64,000 nucleotides of DNA from Sinomonas sp. ASV322 (GTDB lineage Bacteria > Actinomycetota > Actinomycetes > Actinomycetales > Micrococcaceae), in NCBI RefSeq assembly GCF_030908245.1, contig NZ_JAVFJJ010000001.1:417565-481564 (forward strand), written 5' to 3'. The position numbers were made by a program, and so were the translations under genes. Of this stretch, positions 25,572 through 35,974 are shown piece after piece. Positions within the stretch are counted from its first letter, which is position 1. Every line of letters starts with the position of its first letter. The notes beneath the pieces were generated by a model. That model had not been told where the DNA came from. It was given only the letters and a program-made list of their open reading frames with translations, and did no database searches.

Positions 25572-26637
25572 CGGGAGCGGCCTTGGTGAGGGCACGATTC
25601 ACCGAGGCCGCCCAGAACGGGCCCTCATAGAGGAACGCCGTGTAACCCTGGACAAGGCTCGCCCCCGCGGCGAGCCTTTCCTGTACGTCGGCCGCCGTCT
25701 CGACGCCGCCGACCGAGACGAGCGCGAGGCGATCCCCCACAATCGATGCAAGGCGCCGCAGCACCTCGAGCGACCGGGCCTTGAGCGGGGCACCCGAGAG
25801 CCCGCCCGCGCCGCAGGCCTCGACCGCGGCCGGATCGCTCTCGAGGCCTTCGCGCCCGATCGTCGTGTTGGTCGCGATGACGCCCTCGAGCCCCAGGCCA
25901 ATCGCGAGGTGGGCGACATCGTCGATGTCCGAATCCGCGAGGTCCGGCGCGATCTTCACGAGCAGCGGGACGCGCCTTCCTGCGGCGGCCGTGGATTCCT
26001 CGCGGACAGCCTCGAGCAGGGGACGGAGCGTCTCGACGCTCTGGAGAAGGCGGAGCCCCGGCGTGTTCGGGGAGCTGACGTTGACGACGAGGTAGTCGGC
26101 GTGCGGGGCGAGCGCTCGGGCGCTCGCGCGGTAGTCGTCCACGGCGTTCTCGAGATCGATGACCTTGGTCTTGCCGATGTTGACGCCGATGATCGGCCGA
26201 TGCGCGCCATAGCGCCTCTCGAGGGACGCGCGGGCCGCGGCGATTCGCGGCGCGACGGCCTCTGCCCCGTCGTTGTTGAAGCCCATCCGGTTGACCACCG
26301 CACGGTCCCTGATGAGGCGGAAGAGGCGCGGCGTCGGGTTGCCCGGCTGCGCCTGGCCCGTGATGGTGCCCACTTCGATATGGCCGAACCCGAGCTCCGC
26401 GAGGGCCTCGATACCCCTCCCCTCCTTGTCGAAGCCGGCCGCGAGCCCGAACGGGGACGGGAACTCGACGCCGAAGACGGCCGTCCGCAGCTCGGGCCTG
26501 GGTGCCGAGAACGTCTCGAGCACCCGTCCGAGGCCCACGGTGTGCACCGCGCGGATCGCGCTGAAGCCGATCCGATGGGCGCGCTCGGCGTCCATCCATG
26601 AGAACGCGACACGGAAGAAGAGGGGGTAGAAGCGCAT
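25546..26637 (-). CDS. pyrD: Dihydroorotate dehydrogenase (quinone), class 2
   Basis: A 363-residue flavoenzyme that oxidises dihydroorotate to orotate in pyrimidine synthesis and passes electrons to menaquinone at the membrane. The N-terminal helical extension typical of class 2 ([21 protein letters not shown]) is present. Motifs include [30 protein letters not shown], the substrate/active Ser region [11 protein letters not shown] (about 180-190), LLVKIAPD and the FMN phosphate site [16 protein letters not shown] 26637 is chosen although the frame stays open upstream, because the conserved N-terminus begins there and GGGAGA is adjacent. It ends in a 26-nt tail-to-tail overlap with DUF3043. 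Confidence 0.96.
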   Translation of the reverse strand: MRFYPLFFRVAFSWMDAERAHRIGFSAIRAVHTVGLGRVLETFSAPRPELRTAVFGVEFPSPFGLAAGFDKEGRGIEALAELGFGHIEVGTITGQAQPGNPTPRLFRLIRDRAVVNRMGFNNDGAEAVAPRIAAARASLERRYGAHRPIIGVNIGKTKVIDLENAVDDYRASARALAPHADYLVVNVSSPNTPGLRLLQSVETLRPLLEAVREESTAAAGRRVPLLVKIAPDLADSDIDDVAHLAIGLGLEGVIATNTTIGREGLESDPAAVEACGAGGLSGAPLKARSLEVLRRLASIVGDRLALVSVGGVETAADVQERLAAGASLVQGYTAFLYEGPFWAASVNRALTKAAPVTTETGRA

Positions 26638-26722
26638 TCTCCCAGTTTCGCGCAGGAGAATGGCGGGCCACAAAACGGCGCGCGCCCAGCCCCTATCCTT
26701 CAGAGGGAAGGAGGGATCCGGC

Positions 26723-27688
26723 ATGGAGCAATGGGGCCCCGATTTTCTCGGTCCGGGCTTCGAACAGCGTGCGCTCGGCGACGGGGCTACGGCGATCGGC
26801 ACCCTGGTGCGGCACCGCCTCCGGCCGACGACGGCGGGATCGTCAGGCCCGGCCCTCGTGTATGTCCACGGGTGGAGCGACTACTACTTCAACACCGAAC
26901 TCGCGCGCTTCGCCTCCGATCACGGCTGGCGGTTCTATGCCCTCGACCTCCCCGAGCACGGGCGGAGCCTGCGGCCGGGAGGGCGTCCAGGCTTCGTACC
27001 GTCGGCGGCGCATTATCTGCTCAGCATCGGTGCGGCGATCGACGTCGTGCGTGACGAAGGCGACGGCCCCATGGTCCTCATGGGCCATTCCACGGGCGGC
27101 CTCGCCGTCGCGCTCGAAGCCCAGCGCCGGCCCGAGCGGCTCGCGGGGCTCGTGCTGAGCAGCCCGTGGCTCGCGCCCTACGGCGGCCGCACCGCAGGGG
27201 CCATGCTCGAATGGGCGCTCGGCCCGAACGCGGACGCCCGTCCCGAACGGATCATCCCGCTCCCGCCGCGCGGACATTACTGGCGCGCGATCGCCCGCCA
27301 GGCGGGCGGCGAATGGGACGTGCGGGAGGATCTACGGCCGCGCGCGGCGTTTCCCGTGAGGGTCGGCTGGCTTCGCGGCGTGCTGGCCGCCCAGCGCGAG
27401 CTCGCGGACGGGCCGCGCATCGCTGTGCCGGCACTCCTTCTGGCCTCGACCCGGAGCGACACCGGGCTCGTGTGGCGCGAGCATATGCGTTCGCGGGATG
27501 CGGTCCTCGCCATCGCCCCGATGCGCCGTGCTGCGGCGGCGGTCTGCGCGTCGCTCGACGAAGTGCTTGTCGACGGCGGACTCCACGACGTCCTTCTCTC
27601 CGCGCCGGCCGTGCGGCGGGAGGCGTACGTGCGCCTCGGCGCGTGGCTCGACGCCCTCGTTGCCCCGACGGACTCCGCCGGCCGCTAG
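26723..27688 (+). CDS. Alpha/beta hydrolase, lysophospholipase-like
   Basis: A 321-residue cytosolic serine hydrolase of the Hydrolase_4 (lysophospholipase/monoglyceride lipase-like) type. It shows the oxyanion segment [13 protein letters not shown] (about 44-56), [11 protein letters not shown], the nucleophile elbow LMGHSTGGL with Ser in G-H-S-T-G (about 129-133), and a late acid and His region ([13 protein letters not shown] and [11 protein letters not shown] with the His near 290). GGAAGGAGGG stands about 8 nt before ATG 26723. It is divergent from pyrD, and its stop codon shares CTAG with the stop of convergent uppS. The substrate is unknown. Confidence 0.85.
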   Translation: MEQWGPDFLGPGFEQRALGDGATAIGTLVRHRLRPTTAGSSGPALVYVHGWSDYYFNTELARFASDHGWRFYALDLPEHGRSLRPGGRPGFVPSAAHYLLSIGAAIDVVRDEGDGPMVLMGHSTGGLAVALEAQRRPERLAGLVLSSPWLAPYGGRTAGAMLEWALGPNADARPERIIPLPPRGHYWRAIARQAGGEWDVREDLRPRAAFPVRVGWLRGVLAAQRELADGPRIAVPALLLASTRSDTGLVWREHMRSRDAVLAIAPMRRAAAAVCASLDEVLVDGGLHDVLLSAPAVRREAYVRLGAWLDALVAPTDSAGR

Positions 27689-28500
27689 CTCTCGGACTCT
27701 GCGGCAGCCGCGTGATCGATCGCGCCGCCGTACCTGCGATCCCTGCCGGCGTAGATCTCGACGGCCTCCCACAGCGTTCGGCGATCGACGTCCGGCCAGA
27801 GCGTATCCATGAACACCATCTCCGCATACGCGGACTGCCACAGCATGAAGTTGCTCAGCCGCTGCTCGCCCGAGCTCCGGAGGAAGAGGTCGACGTCGGG
27901 AAGGTCAGGCTCATCAAGATAGCGCTGAATGGTCTTCTCGTTCACGGCGCGCGGACTGAGGACCCCCGCGACGACGTCGCGGGCGATCGCGGCCGCGGCA
28001 TCCGCGATCTCCGCGCGGCCTCCGTAGTTGACGCACATCGTGAGATGGCACGTCGTGTTGCCCTTCGTGAGCTCCTCGGCCACCTCAAGCTCGCGGATCA
28101 CCGAGCCCCACAGCTTGGGACGCCGTCCCGACCACCTGATCTGCACGCCCCAGGAATCCAGGGTGTCCCGCTGCCGCCTCAGGACATCGCGGTTGAAGCC
28201 CATGAGGAAGCGGACCTCTTCGGGCGAGCGGCGCCAATTCTCCGTCGAGAACGCGTAGACGGACACGTACTCGATGCCCAGCTCGATGGCTCCCGCCACG
28301 ACGTCGAGCAGCGCGGGCTCGCCGGCCTTGTGGCCCTCGATGCGCGGGAGACCCCGCAGGTTCGCCCAGCGGCCATTGCCGTCCATGACGATGGCGACAT
28401 GCCGGGGGACGAACTGCGCGGGAATCGTCGGAGCCTGCGCGCCGGAGGGATGAGGATAGGGGGCCACGATGGGGTGGCCCGTACGGCGGCTCGGTGTCAC
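27685..28500 (-). CDS. uppS: Isoprenyl (undecaprenyl/decaprenyl) diphosphate synthase
   Basis: A 271-residue cis-prenyltransferase that builds the polyprenyl diphosphate used as lipid carrier for cell-wall synthesis. Motifs: [13 protein letters not shown] (about 33-45, catalytic Asp), [15 protein letters not shown] (about 86-95), NYGGRAEI and the C-terminal [24 protein letters not shown] region. GTG 28500 overlaps the recO stop by 4 nt (GTGA), so recO-uppS are coupled; a proline-rich N-terminal extension (about 30 residues) precedes the catalytic core. The stop codon TAG overlaps that of the convergent hydrolase. Confidence 0.95.
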   Translation of the reverse strand: MTPSRRTGHPIVAPYPHPSGAQAPTIPAQFVPRHVAIVMDGNGRWANLRGLPRIEGHKAGEPALLDVVAGAIELGIEYVSVYAFSTENWRRSPEEVRFLMGFNRDVLRRQRDTLDSWGVQIRWSGRRPKLWGSVIRELEVAEELTKGNTTCHLTMCVNYGGRAEIADAAAAIARDVVAGVLSPRAVNEKTIQRYLDEPDLPDVDLFLRSSGEQRLSNFMLWQSAYAEMVFMDTLWPDVDRRTLWEAVEIYAGRDRRYGGAIDHAAAAESES

Positions 28501-29291
28501 GTACTGCTCGTCTCCTGTCGCGTCGGGAGGGAATCGGGCTCGTCCCGCTCGACGAGCCGCAGCGACCGGACCGCGCGCTCGAGGTGCCACTGGACATAGG
28601 CCGCGACGAGACCCGAGGCCTCGCGGCGGTGGATGGGCTGAGAGTCGTCGGCTACGCCCCAGTCACCTGAGAGGAGAGCGGCGAGCAGGCGAACTGTCTC
28701 GGGAGCAGGCGCCGGGGAGCCGGGAGGCCTGCACTCATGGCATACGATGCCGCCGAGCGCCGCCGAGAACGCCGCATGAGGGCCGGGCTCGCCGCACCGG
28801 GCGCAGTCCGTGAAGCTGGGTGCCCAGCCGGCCGTCGAGAGCGCGCGCAAGAGGTACGAGTCGAGGATGAGCTCTGGCGCGTGCGCGCCGCGGCTCAGGG
28901 CGGCGAGCGCCCCCACGAGGAGCTGGTAGTGCGGGAGGGAGGCTTCGCCGTCGTTCGCCGTGAGCCGCTCGGCCGTTTCGGCCATCGCGGCCGCGGCGGT
29001 GTAGCGCGCATAGTCGGCCGCGATCTCGCTCCCGTACGTTCCCCGCGCGACGGCCTGCCCGACGACTTCAAGGGAACGCCCTCGGACGAGCTGGAGATCC
29101 GCGACCATGAACGGCTCGAGGCGCGCGCCGAAGCGGCTCCCGGTGCGGCGCACGCCGCGGGCCACGGCGCGCACCTGCCCATGATGCTTGGTCAGGAGGA
29201 CGATGATCCGATCAGCCTCACCGAGCCTGTGGGTGCGCAGGACGACGCCGTCGTCACGGTAGCTCCGTGCAGCGAACGTCGATTCGGCCAT
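28497..29291 (-). CDS. recO: DNA repair protein RecO
   Basis: A 264-residue recombination mediator that, with RecF and RecR, loads RecA onto SSB-coated single strands. The N-terminal OB fold is clear ([30 protein letters not shown]), followed by the helical domain and a zinc site in CARCGEP (about 172-178) and CHEC (about 193-196). ATG 29291 has GGGAG about 10 nt upstream; an in-frame ATG three codons earlier (29300) is too close to that site. It lies upstream of uppS with a 4-nt overlap and downstream of leuA across a terminator-bearing gap. Confidence 0.93.
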   Translation of the reverse strand: MAESTFAARSYRDDGVVLRTHRLGEADRIIVLLTKHHGQVRAVARGVRRTGSRFGARLEPFMVADLQLVRGRSLEVVGQAVARGTYGSEIAADYARYTAAAAMAETAERLTANDGEASLPHYQLLVGALAALSRGAHAPELILDSYLLRALSTAGWAPSFTDCARCGEPGPHAAFSAALGGIVCHECRPPGSPAPAPETVRLLAALLSGDWGVADDSQPIHRREASGLVAAYVQWHLERAVRSLRLVERDEPDSLPTRQETSST

Positions 29292-29338
29292 GAGAGACAT
29301 TCTCCCACCCGCCCGCCGACATCCGGTGGCACAGCGAG

Positions 29339-29382
29339 GGCCGCGCCGCACCCCTGCCGAGCAGGCAGGACGCGGCGCGGCC
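29339..29382 (-). terminator. Terminator after leuA
   Basis: Arms GGCCGCGCCGC (29339-29349) and its complement (29372-29382) enclose a 22-nt loop that carries a further short hairpin. It lies 21 nt beyond the leuA stop. No T run follows. Confidence 0.6.
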
Positions 29383-29402
29383 GAATCGCAAGGGGCCGAG
29401 CC

Positions 29403-31166
<1,764 letters not shown>

Positions 31167-31208
31167 CTAGGCCTTTCTCAAAAGCTGGGATCCGCTGTGG
31201 CCGGGCAT
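31167..31208 (-). CDS. Possible leuA leader peptide (13 codons)
   Basis: ATG 31208 opens MPGHSGSQLLRKA and ends with TAG 9 nt before leuA. GGAG lies about 7 nt upstream. The two Leu codons are CTT and TTG, both rare in this GC-rich DNA. The start codon sits in the loop of a CTGTG...CACAG hairpin. No clear terminator hairpin follows, so control, if real, would be translational. Confidence 0.35.
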   Translation of the reverse strand: MPGHSGSQLLRKA

Positions 31209-31422
31209 CACAGAACTCCGCGGCGGGGATCCGGCCTAGCTCTTCGACGAACGTCGGTCCGTCAGCTGCTACAGGGCCCCGCCACGGCAGCTAAGAAGAA
31301 GGCGCTGCGCGATTGGCACCTCGTCACCATAGCACGGTGCCCCGCCGCGAGGCGGCCGGCTCGGCCGGTTCGGCCGCGCGCACACCTAAGATGAAGCCAT
31401 CCGAGCAAGCCGAGGAGGCACC

Positions 31423-33390
31423 ATGGCCGAGAGCCCCGCCGCGCCGTCTGGCGTTGACCGAGAGTACTTCGACGAGACCGTGCGACCGCAGGACGACCTC
31501 TATCGCCACGTCAACGGGGCGTGGCTCCGGGAGACCGAGATCCCGGCCGACCGCGCCCTCGTGGGAACGTTCGTCCAGCTGCGGGATCGCGCCGAGGAGG
31601 ATGTCCGGGCCCTCATCGAGGAGCTCGCCGCAACGGAGCACCCCGTGGGTTCGGACGAGCAGAAGATCGGCTCGTTCTACCGCTCGTTCATGGACGACGC
31701 GCGGGCCGCACAGCTCGGCTCTGCCCCCCTCGCCGCGCTTCTGGCCGAAGTCGACGGAATCGACGACGCCGAAGGCCTCGTCACGACCTCGGCTCGCCTT
31801 GGGCGCGGGGGCAGCGAGGGCCTCTTCGGCTACTACGCGGCACCCGATGCCGGCAACCCCGAACGGGTCCTCCTGTATCTCTCACAGGGCGGACTCGGGC
31901 TCCCCGACGAGTCGTACTACCGCGAGGACAAGTTCGCCGAGGTACGCGCCGCGTACGAGTCCTATCTCGCGGACGCCTTCGCGCTCGTGGGGAAGGACTC
32001 CCCCGCCGAGGCAGCGGCCGCCGTCGTCCGCCTTGAGACGCGGCTTGCGGGACTGCACTGGGACCGCGTGACGCTCCGCGACCCGCAGAAGGCCTACAAC
32101 CTCTACACGCAGGGCGCAGCAGAAGCCGCATTCCCGCATTTCGCGGCCTGGGGCGAGGCGACCGGGGTCAACGAGGCCTCGCGCGCCGAGCTCGTCGTGG
32201 GAAATCCCGAGTTCCTCTCCGGCCTCGCTCCCTTGCTTGCCGAGGTGCCGCTCACGGATTGGAAGCACTGGCTCAGCGCCCACGTCATCTCCTCTGCTGC
32301 GCCCTTCCTCTCCCCGGAGTTCGTCGACCGGCACTTCGCGTTCTACGGGACCGTTCTGAGCGGAACTCCCGAGAACAAGGAGCGCTGGAAGCGCGGAGTG
32401 GCCGCCGTCGAAGGGGGGCTCGGCATGGCCGTGGGGCGTTTGTACGTCGAACGGCATTTCCCCGCCGAGCACAAGGAGGCCATGCAGAGCCTCGTCGACG
32501 ACATCGTCGAGGCGTACCGCGAGAGCATCGTCATCCTCCCCTGGATGGGCCCCGAGACCCGCGAACGGGCGCTCGCAAAGCTCGCAGCGTTCCGGCCGAA
32601 GATCGGCTACCCGGACGAATGGATCGACTTCTCCGCGGTCGAGGTCCAGGACGACGACCTTCTGGGCAACGTGAGGCGCGCCAACGCGGGCGAGCTGGAC
32701 CGGCTCCTCGACGAGATCGGCAAGCCGGTGGACCGCATCAAGTGGCTCATGACCCCTCAGACGGTCAATGCCTACTACCACCCCCTCATGAACGAGATCG
32801 TCTTCCCCGCAGCGATCCTCCAGCCGCCCTTCTACCATCCCGACGCCGACGCCGCCGTCAACTACGGCGGGATCGGCGCCGTCATCGGACACGAGATCGG
32901 GCACGGCTTCGACGACCAGGGCTCGCAGTTCGACGGTGACGGCGCGCTGCGCAACTGGTGGACGGACGAGGATCGCGCGGCCTTCGAGGCACTCACGGAG
33001 CGGCTCGTCGGGCAGTTCGAGGTCCTCTCACCCGCTGAGGCGCCCGGGCACAGCGTCAACGGAAAGCTCACGCTCGGGGAGAACATCGGCGATCTGGGCG
33101 GTCTCGGCATCGCCTTCAAGGCCTACCGCCTCCACCTCGACGGCGTCGAAGCACCAGTGATCGACGGATTCACCGGGCCTCAGCGGTTCTTTGTCTCGTG
33201 GGCCACCGTGTGGCGCCAGGTGTGCCGCGCCGAAGAGTCGGTGCGGCGGCTCGCGATCGACCCTCACTCCCCCAACGAGTTCCGGACCAATACGATCGCG
33301 CGGAACCTCGCGGCCTTCCACGAGGCCTTCGGCGTCGCGGCGGGGGACGCGATGTGGCTCGAACCGGAGGAGCGCGTCGAGATCTGGTGA
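31423..33390 (+). CDS. M13 family zinc metallopeptidase (PepO/neprilysin-like)
   Basis: A 655-residue endopeptidase. The zinc site is complete: VIGHEIGHGFDDQGSQFD (HExxH, about 489-493) and the third ligand in LTLGENIGDLGGL (about 548-552). The substrate-binding NAYYHPLMNEIVFPAAILQPPFY precedes it, and the C-terminus has the family ending FRTNTIARNLAAFHEAFGV. No signal peptide or anchor is seen, so it acts in the cytosol, unlike mammalian neprilysin, probably on short peptides. The start is ATG 31423 with GAGGAGG about 6 nt upstream. It stands alone, divergent from leuA, and is closed by a shared terminator. Confidence 0.95.
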   Translation: MAESPAAPSGVDREYFDETVRPQDDLYRHVNGAWLRETEIPADRALVGTFVQLRDRAEEDVRALIEELAATEHPVGSDEQKIGSFYRSFMDDARAAQLGSAPLAALLAEVDGIDDAEGLVTTSARLGRGGSEGLFGYYAAPDAGNPERVLLYLSQGGLGLPDESYYREDKFAEVRAAYESYLADAFALVGKDSPAEAAAAVVRLETRLAGLHWDRVTLRDPQKAYNLYTQGAAEAAFPHFAAWGEATGVNEASRAELVVGNPEFLSGLAPLLAEVPLTDWKHWLSAHVISSAAPFLSPEFVDRHFAFYGTVLSGTPENKERWKRGVAAVEGGLGMAVGRLYVERHFPAEHKEAMQSLVDDIVEAYRESIVILPWMGPETRERALAKLAAFRPKIGYPDEWIDFSAVEVQDDDLLGNVRRANAGELDRLLDEIGKPVDRIKWLMTPQTVNAYYHPLMNEIVFPAAILQPPFYHPDADAAVNYGGIGAVIGHEIGHGFDDQGSQFDGDGALRNWWTDEDRAAFEALTERLVGQFEVLSPAEAPGHSVNGKLTLGENIGDLGGLGIAFKAYRLHLDGVEAPVIDGFTGPQRFFVSWATVWRQVCRAEESVRRLAIDPHSPNEFRTNTIARNLAAFHEAFGVAAGDAMWLEPEERVEIW

Positions 33391-33404
33391 CGTCTCACGA
33401 ATGG

Positions 33405-33433
33405 GGGCCCCGGCATCGTCGATGCCGGGGCCC
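33405..33433. terminator. Terminator between the M13 peptidase and LCP genes
   Basis: GGGCCCCGGCATC (33405-33417), loop GTC and the complement (33421-33433) form a 13-bp perfect stem between convergent genes; T tracts are weak on both sides. Confidence 0.75.
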
Positions 33434-33453
33434 ACTCGTGTGGCGAAGCGTGC

Positions 33454-34920
33454 CTAGTGGCCGAACGCGGCCTGGCACGTGCTGTCGGCGGCCGTCTGGG
33501 CGACGACGTTGTCCGGCAGCTTGGGCGAGTAATGGGTGCCGGTCGGGAAGTCCTGGCCCACGTAAACCTGAACGCCTGCGACATTCGCGGCGTGCACCTG
33601 CGAGTCCGGGATGCCGAGCGCCGACGCAACATCCTTCGCGACGTCCGCAAAGTTCGGGCCGAAGTAGACGTTGGTCGTGGCGACCCCGTTCGCCGTGAAC
33701 TCGGTCGTCTTGGCGAAGCCTTGGCCGATGAGGAACTTCGCGACGTCGAACGCACGCCCTCCCACGCCTGAGCCATTCGCGACGGCGACGGGCTGTAGGG
33801 CCTTGTTGTAGGCGGGCGAGGCCGTGGTGGAAGACGTCGTCGACGGTTCCGAGCTCGCGGTGGGGCTTGGAGAAGGCGCCGCGGGCGCGGTGAGGTCCCT
33901 GTTGTCGCGGAGCGCCTGGAAGAGCGCCCCCGCGTCGGGCTGCTTGACCTGGACCCGATTTGGATCAGCCGGATACGGCTCCCACGGGACCGTCACGAAC
34001 GCGACCTTGCCGAGATCGACGGATTTGAGGCGGCCCGCGATCGTGAGCATGGCCTGCGGATTCGCGAGGCCGCTGTCTACCGTGAGGTTCTTTGTGACGG
34101 TGTCGGCGATGCTCAGGAGCTTCGGGACGTCCGTGAGCGTCCCATCCGACTTGACCTTGCGGGCGAGCGAGGCGAGGAACTCCTGCTGGGACTTGATGCG
34201 GGAGAGGTCGCTCCCGTCGCCCACGCCGTGGCGGCTGCGGAGGAACGCGAGCGCCATCTCGCCTTGGAGCGTCGAGGTGCCCGCGGGGATCTTGAGGCCC
34301 GACATCGGGTCGTCGATGGCCCCATTCACGCACACCTGGACCCCGCCGATCGTGTTCGAGAGGTCCTTGACCGCGGTGAAGTCGGCGACCATGAAGTGGT
34401 CGATCGTCAGCCCCGTGAGCTGGTTGACCGTGTCGACGGCGCAGCCCGGCCCTGCCTCGGACATCGCCGAATTGATCTGGCCGACCGCCTGTGCCGGATA
34501 GTCCCGGTTCGTCTTGGGGTCGTGGCACTTCGGGATCGGGACCATGAGGTCGCGGGGGAAGCTCGTGATCGAGACGACCTTGTTGTCCGCCGAGATGTTC
34601 ATGAGGATCATGACGTCGGAGTTGCCATACCCGGAGCTGTCGGCCTGCGATCCATAGGCGGCGTCCGCCCCCTCCCGCGTGTCCGTCCCGATGATGAGGA
34701 TCTGGAGGGGATCCGTCGCGTCGTTGCTCGCGTCCGCTGTCGAGTTGCCCGCGCTCAGCGGCGCCTCGCGGATGTTGGTCTGAAGACGCAGCGCCCAGTA
34801 GCCGGCGAACGCGACGATTCCGACGAGCGCCAGAGCCACCACGGCGCCGAGAGCCCTTGCCCAGAGTGGTACCGTGCGGCGCGTCCGGACGTGACGCGGG
34901 ACGTGCCCTGATGTGACCAA
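33454..34920 (-). CDS. LytR-CpsA-Psr family cell-wall glycopolymer ligase with LytR_C domain
   Basis: A 488-residue membrane-anchored protein. A single N-terminal helix (about 20-42) leads to the extracellular LCP domain (about 70-310), with LIIGTDTREG, VVSITSFPRDLMVPIP (the phosphate-binding Arg/Asp), GGVQVCVNGAIDDPMSGLKI and ALAFLRSRHGVGDGSDLSR (catalytic Arg region). A Ser/Thr/Pro linker precedes a LytR_C domain (about 380-470; VANGSGVGGRAFDVAKFLIGQGF). LCP enzymes move glycopolymers from lipid carriers to peptidoglycan. TTG 34920 is the start, supported by GGAGGG 6 nt upstream. It is 67 nt downstream of era. Confidence 0.93.
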   Translation of the reverse strand: MVTSGHVPRHVRTRRTVPLWARALGAVVALALVGIVAFAGYWALRLQTNIREAPLSAGNSTADASNDATDPLQILIIGTDTREGADAAYGSQADSSGYGNSDVMILMNISADNKVVSITSFPRDLMVPIPKCHDPKTNRDYPAQAVGQINSAMSEAGPGCAVDTVNQLTGLTIDHFMVADFTAVKDLSNTIGGVQVCVNGAIDDPMSGLKIPAGTSTLQGEMALAFLRSRHGVGDGSDLSRIKSQQEFLASLARKVKSDGTLTDVPKLLSIADTVTKNLTVDSGLANPQAMLTIAGRLKSVDLGKVAFVTVPWEPYPADPNRVQVKQPDAGALFQALRDNRDLTAPAAPSPSPTASSEPSTTSSTTASPAYNKALQPVAVANGSGVGGRAFDVAKFLIGQGFAKTTEFTANGVATTNVYFGPNFADVAKDVASALGIPDSQVHAANVAGVQVYVGQDFPTGTHYSPKLPDNVVAQTAADSTCQAAFGH

Positions 34921-34987
34921 ATGGAGCCCTCCGGTAAGTGGTACTCCAAGCCATTTTACAGAGGCGACTGTGAGGGCCCTGTGCAGG

Positions 34988-35974
34988 TCAGAAGCCGAGC
35001 CGTCCTAGCTGCTTGGGATCGCGCTGCCAATCCTTCGCAACCTTGACGTGGAGATCGAGGTAGATCTTGGTCCCGAGGAGGGCCTCGATCCCCCTGCGCG
35101 CGGTCGATCCGACCTCGCGAAGCCGGGCGCCGCCGCGCCCGATGATGATCGCCTTCTGCGAGGGACGCTCGACGAAGAGGTTGACTCGCACATCGAGAAG
35201 CGGATTGTCTTCGGGGCGGTCCTCCCGCGGGACAATCTCGTCAACGACAACGGCGAGAGAGTGCGGAAGCTCGTCTCGGACGCCCTCGAGAGCAGCCTCG
35301 CGCACGAGTTCCGCGACCATGATCGCTTCCGGCTCGTCGGTGAGCTCGCCGTCGGGATAAAGCGGAGGCGAGGGCGGCATGTGGCCGATGAGCACATCCG
35401 CGACAGTCTCCACCTGGAAGCCGTCCTGGGCCGAAACCGGGACGATGTCCGTGAATCCTTCACCGCCCAGGACCTCGCGACCGAGCTCGGTGACCGCGAG
35501 GAGCTGCTCCGTGACACCGGCCCGGTCGGCAAGGTCGGCCTTGGTGACGATCGCCACGATGGGCTTGCGGCCGACGGCGGCGAGCTGAGCCGCGATGAAT
35601 CGGTCACCCGGCCCGATCCGCTCGTTGGCGGGGATGCAGAAGCCGATCGCGTCAACCTCGGAGAGCGTTTCCGCGACCAGGTCATTCAGGCGCTGGCCGA
35701 GAAGCGTGCGCGGCCGGTGGAGTCCCGGGGTATCGACGAGCACGAGTTGGGCGTCGGGCCGATGCACGATGCCGCGGATCGTGTGACGGGTCGTCTGCGG
35801 CTTTGCCGACGTGATGGCAACCTTCTGGCCGACAAGGGCATTGGTGAGCGTGGACTTGCCGGCGTTCGGGCGCCCGACCAGGACGGCGAATCCGGCGCGG
35901 AAGCCGCCGTCGTCCGCCGTTGCGCCGCTCGCCCCTCCGCCGGATGATGCCGCCCTGTCGTCCCGCCTAGCCAT
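34988..35974 (-). CDS. era: GTPase Era
   Basis: A 328-residue GTPase that binds 16S rRNA near its 3' end during 30S maturation. The GTP motifs are in order: GRPNAGKST (G1, about 34-42), the G2 threonines in PQTTRH, DTPG (G3), TKAD (G4) and VSAQDG (G5). The C-terminal KH domain holds AIIIGRGGARLREVG (about 281-295). The N-terminus is a Ser/Gly/Ala-rich extension. ATG 35974 has GGGAG 6 nt upstream and overlaps the end of the CorC-like gene by 8 nt. It closes the phoH-ybeY-corC-era run, a standard actinobacterial order. Confidence 0.96.
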   Translation of the reverse strand: MARRDDRAASSGGGASGATADDGGFRAGFAVLVGRPNAGKSTLTNALVGQKVAITSAKPQTTRHTIRGIVHRPDAQLVLVDTPGLHRPRTLLGQRLNDLVAETLSEVDAIGFCIPANERIGPGDRFIAAQLAAVGRKPIVAIVTKADLADRAGVTEQLLAVTELGREVLGGEGFTDIVPVSAQDGFQVETVADVLIGHMPPSPPLYPDGELTDEPEAIMVAELVREAALEGVRDELPHSLAVVVDEIVPREDRPEDNPLLDVRVNLFVERPSQKAIIIGRGGARLREVGSTARRGIEALLGTKIYLDLHVKVAKDWQRDPKQLGRLGF

